Below are positions 13,954-16,425 of a DNA stretch of 16,425 bases, in pieces. Below the pieces are notes generated by a model. It saw nothing but the letters and a program-made list of their open reading frames with translations. It ran no database searches and was not told where the DNA came from. The stretch comes from CAZYPU01 sp964649665 (lineage in GTDB: Bacteria > Omnitrophota > Gorgyraeia > JABMRN01 > RBG-13-46-9): positions 1-16,425 of the forward strand of contig CAZYPU010000024.1 in the NCBI GenBank assembly GCA_964649665.1, written 5' to 3'. Positions within the stretch are counted from its first letter, which is position 1, and every line of letters starts with the position of its first letter. The translations under genes and the position numbers were made by a program.

Positions 13954-15242
13954 GAGCCGTTAATGTAGGACTTATAGGGTTCGGGACCGTAGGAAAAGGT
14001 GTCGTAAAGACACTACTTTCGAAAAAGAAAATTCTCGAAGCAAAATCCGGCGTCTCTGTCAGGCTGGCCAAGATAGCTGACAAGGACTTAAGATCCAGCC
14101 GTGGCGTGCGCGTTCCGGGGAAGCTTCTCACCAGAGACGTAAACTCAGTGATAAAAGACAAAAATATAGACGTCATCGTAGAACTGATAGGCGGCATTCA
14201 CCCGGCGAAAGAGATTATCCTGAAAGCGTTATCGCTTGGGAAGCGTGTTGTTACGGCAAATAAAGCGCTCCTTGCCGAATACGGCAGGGAGATATTTACC
14301 GCGGCATCGCGTTTTCAGAGCTCGATAGGTTTTGAGGCGAGCGTGGGCGGCGGCATACCGATTATCGCCCCCTTAAAAAATTCGCTGGTTTCAAATGACA
14401 TACAGCTTGTATACGGGATACTTAACGGCACTTCAAATTTTATCCTTAGCAGGATGTCCGAAGAGAATTGCACGTTTGGCGAGGCGTTGAAAGACGCAAT
14501 AGCAAGGGGTATAGCCGAGAAAAACGCGAAATTAGACATAAGCGGCGTAGACTCATGCCACAAGCTCGCTATATTAGCGTTAGTGGGATTCGGTTTTAGT
14601 GTTAAACCAAAAGATATCTACGTTGAAGGCATTGAGGGTCTGGATTCGGCGGATATGCAGTACGCTAAAAGCTGGGGCTATGACATTAAGCTGCTGGCCA
14701 TAGGTAAGAAAGTCGGCTCAGCGCTGGAACTTAGGGTCCACCCGACTTTGATTTCACTAAAAAGCATTCTGGCAGGCGTAAAAGGGGAAAATAACGCTAT
14801 ATTCGTCAGGGGCGATATGATAGGAGAGACGCTTTTTTACGGCAAAGGCGCCGGCAGTCTTCCGACAGCGAGTTCCGTTGTGAGCGACATTATGAAAATC
14901 GCCGAGGACATAGGCGTGAAAAGGCCGGCAAAACCCTTTAAACTGGAATTCAACAGCGGCGTGAAAAAGATCCGCAAAATTAACGATTTGAACGTCCGGT
15001 ATTATGTCAGGTTTTCTGCCATTGACAGGCCCGGCGTTTTATCAGGGATTTCCGACATACTGGCGCAGAACGGGATAAGCATAGCCACTGTTTCGCAGAA
15101 GGAGAGAAAAAAGGGCCAGCCGATCCCCATAATAATGCTGACACATTACGCGAACGAAGGCAAAATGAATAAAGCGCTGGCGAAGATAAACAAGCTGCCG
15201 TTTATAACTAAAAAAAGCGTAAGGATAAGGATCGTTAGGTAA
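13950..15242 (+). CDS. hom: Homoserine dehydrogenase
   Basis: The protein has 430 aa, the usual length for the monofunctional enzyme. The NAD(P)-binding GFGTVGKG is at 10-17. VTANKALLAEYG has Lys105. FEASVGGGIPII and YGILNGTSNFIL follow. The substrate segment GIAEKNAKLDISGVDSCHKLAILA contains Glu190, Asp196, Asp201 and Lys205. A C-terminal ACT domain (about 349-428, with FSAIDRPGVLSG) suggests feedback control by threonine, as known for the family. It reduces aspartate semialdehyde to homoserine. The start has a very good ribosome binding site (AGGAGGAATT) and overlaps gpsA by ATGA. thrC follows 26 nt later. Confidence 0.96.
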   Translation: MRAVNVGLIGFGTVGKGVVKTLLSKKKILEAKSGVSVRLAKIADKDLRSSRGVRVPGKLLTRDVNSVIKDKNIDVIVELIGGIHPAKEIILKALSLGKRVVTANKALLAEYGREIFTAASRFQSSIGFEASVGGGIPIIAPLKNSLVSNDIQLVYGILNGTSNFILSRMSEENCTFGEALKDAIARGIAEKNAKLDISGVDSCHKLAILALVGFGFSVKPKDIYVEGIEGLDSADMQYAKSWGYDIKLLAIGKKVGSALELRVHPTLISLKSILAGVKGENNAIFVRGDMIGETLFYGKGAGSLPTASSVVSDIMKIAEDIGVKRPAKPFKLEFNSGVKKIRKINDLNVRYYVRFSAIDRPGVLSGISDILAQNGISIATVSQKERKKGQPIPIIMLTHYANEGKMNKALAKINKLPFITKKSVRIRIVR

Positions 15243-15268
15243 CTCAGGGTAAGGATCGGGGAATAAAC

Positions 15269-16318
15269 GTGGGAATAATAGAGAGATACAGGGAATACCT
15301 GCCGGTAACGGATAAAACTCCGGTAATTTCATTGAACGAGGGAAATACCCCGCTTATAAGAGCGGCGTATATCGAGAGCCTGCTCGGTAAAGGCGCGGAG
15401 GTTTATCTCAAATGTGAAGGATCGAATCCGACAGGTTCTTTTAAGGACAGAGGCATGACCCTTGCCATATCAAAAGCTATCGAAGAAGGCTCCGGGGCCG
15501 TTATTTGCGCATCGACGGGAAATACATCCGCTTCCGCCGCGGCGTTTGCCTCGCGCGCTAAAATAAAATGTATTGTTTTAATACCGGAGGGTTCGATTGC
15601 CCTGGGGAAGCTCGCCCAGGCGCTTATACACGGCGCTAAAGTTTTAGCGGTAAAGGGAAATTTCGATGACTGTCTGAAACTCGTAAAAGACATCGCCGAA
15701 AAATATCCTATTACCCTGGTAAATTCCTTAAACCCCTACAGGATTGATGGGCAGAAGACAGGCGCCTTTGAAATTTGCGATTACATGAAAGCCGCGCCCG
15801 ATTACCATGCTATCCCCGTGGGAAACGCCGGCAACATAACCGCCTACTGGATGGGCTACAAGGAGTACAAGCGAAAGGGCAGGATAGATAATCTGCCGAA
15901 AATGATCGGATTCCAGGCGGAAGGCGCCGCGCCCATAGTAAAGGGCCATGTCGTGAAAAGCCCCAAAACTATAGCGACCGCAATAAAAATAGGAAATCCG
16001 GCAAGCTGGAAAAGTGCGCAAGTCGCGCGTGATGAATCGGGCGGTCTGATAGAGGCGGTAAGCGATGCCGAAATTTTAAACGCGTATAAACTGCTTGCGT
16101 CGAAAGAGGGCGTATTCGTAGAGCCGGCTTCGGCCGCAAGCGTTGCGGGAGTATTGAAAAAAGCGAAGAAAGGCTATTTCAGAGATCCGAAGCCCAAAAT
16201 AGTATGTGTATTGACCGGACACGGATTGAAGGATCCGGATAGGGCGATAGCGAGCATCAAGAAGCCGAAGGTATTGCCGGTGAAGCTGAATGCCGTGGTA
16301 AGGGAAATTAGGTTTTGA
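15269..16318 (+). CDS. thrC: Threonine synthase
   Basis: The protein has 349 aa, the size of the short PLP-dependent threonine synthases. The PLP lysine is in GSFKDRGM (Lys59). The phosphate-binding loop ASTGNTSAS is at 81-89. The C-terminal GHGLKDPD is typical of ThrC. It converts O-phosphohomoserine to threonine. The GTG start has a GGATCGGGGA purine stretch as a modest ribosome binding site and gives the expected N-terminus leading to SLNEGNTPLI. Homoserine kinase, needed between hom and thrC, is not in the window. The stop lies 47 nt before tRNA-Pro. Confidence 0.96.
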   Translation: MGIIERYREYLPVTDKTPVISLNEGNTPLIRAAYIESLLGKGAEVYLKCEGSNPTGSFKDRGMTLAISKAIEEGSGAVICASTGNTSASAAAFASRAKIKCIVLIPEGSIALGKLAQALIHGAKVLAVKGNFDDCLKLVKDIAEKYPITLVNSLNPYRIDGQKTGAFEICDYMKAAPDYHAIPVGNAGNITAYWMGYKEYKRKGRIDNLPKMIGFQAEGAAPIVKGHVVKSPKTIATAIKIGNPASWKSAQVARDESGGLIEAVSDAEILNAYKLLASKEGVFVEPASAASVAGVLKKAKKGYFRDPKPKIVCVLTGHGLKDPDRAIASIKKPKVLPVKLNAVVREIRF

Positions 16319-16365
16319 TTGGGCGGGGCCCTCGCTTTGCTTGAGGATGGGAGCGTGGTGAGATT

Positions 16366-16425
16366 CGGGACGTGGCGCAGCTTGGCTAGCGCGCTTGCTT
16401 GGGGTGCAAGAGGTCAGCGGTTCGA
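16366..16425 (+). tRNA. tRNA-Pro(GGG), 3' part cut off by the window end
   Basis: The acceptor 5' strand CGGGACG starts at 16366. The D stem is GCGC/GCGC. The anticodon stem is CTTGC/GCAAG with loop TTGGGGT, giving anticodon GGG at 16401-16403. The T arm starts AGCGG-TTCGA and the window ends there. GTGGCGCAG and the GGGG in the anticodon loop are typical of bacterial tRNA-Pro. Confidence 0.93.

Noticed and set aside
13900..13960. Threonine leader peptide or T-box before hom
   Set aside because: hom overlaps gpsA by ATGA, leaving no room for a leader, and no such structure is seen in the short region before gpsA.
16319..16365. Terminator between thrC and the tRNA
   Set aside because: Only a short CCTC/GAGG stem is present, without a T-run.

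Overview
The window is a compact stretch of bacterial chromosome of roughly even base composition. Almost all genes lie on the plus strand and many are joined by 1-25 nt overlaps. The products are bacterial housekeeping proteins plus a signal-peptide protein. Gene style and content fit an uncultured Gram-negative candidate phylum such as Omnitrophota (OP3); this is an impression from the proteins, not something proved by the sequence.

Region 1 (1-5414). A 5'-truncated mannose-1-phosphate guanylyltransferase is followed by ruvX, an M16 zinc peptidase, a CBS-containing site-2 metalloprotease, an alpha-D-phosphohexomutase and a histidine-phosphatase-like protein. The last has lost key active-site residues. 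Between the two proteases lies a 77-bp compound palindromic repeat, inside a 39-codon reading frame that overlaps both neighbours by ATGA.

Region 2 (5411-10295). A run of core genes: lepA, lepB, pgsA, der and plsY. Most are spaced or overlapped as in an operon. They cover translation, protein export, ribosome assembly and phospholipid synthesis.

Region 3 (about 10296-12957). An accessory segment separates plsY from gpsA, two genes that are often neighbours elsewhere. It holds an unknown secreted protein, a self-complementary noncoding stretch, a second copy of the palindromic repeat, a minus-strand DDE transposase, and a self-contained transcription unit. That unit has a consensus promoter, a leader hairpin, an unknown basic 120-aa protein, a 44-aa single-span membrane peptide and two tandem terminators.

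Region 4 (12918-16425). gpsA has its own consensus promoter and almost no leader. It is joined by ATGA to homoserine dehydrogenase (hom), followed by threonine synthase (thrC). Homoserine kinase is not in the window. The window ends inside a tRNA-Pro(GGG) gene.

The least explained parts are the unit at 12191-12906, the repeat and small reading frame between the two proteases, the degenerate phosphatase, and the structured DNA at 10879-11024. No CRISPR array, rRNA, recognised riboswitch or phage gene was seen. No gene-free stretch exceeds 300 bases.
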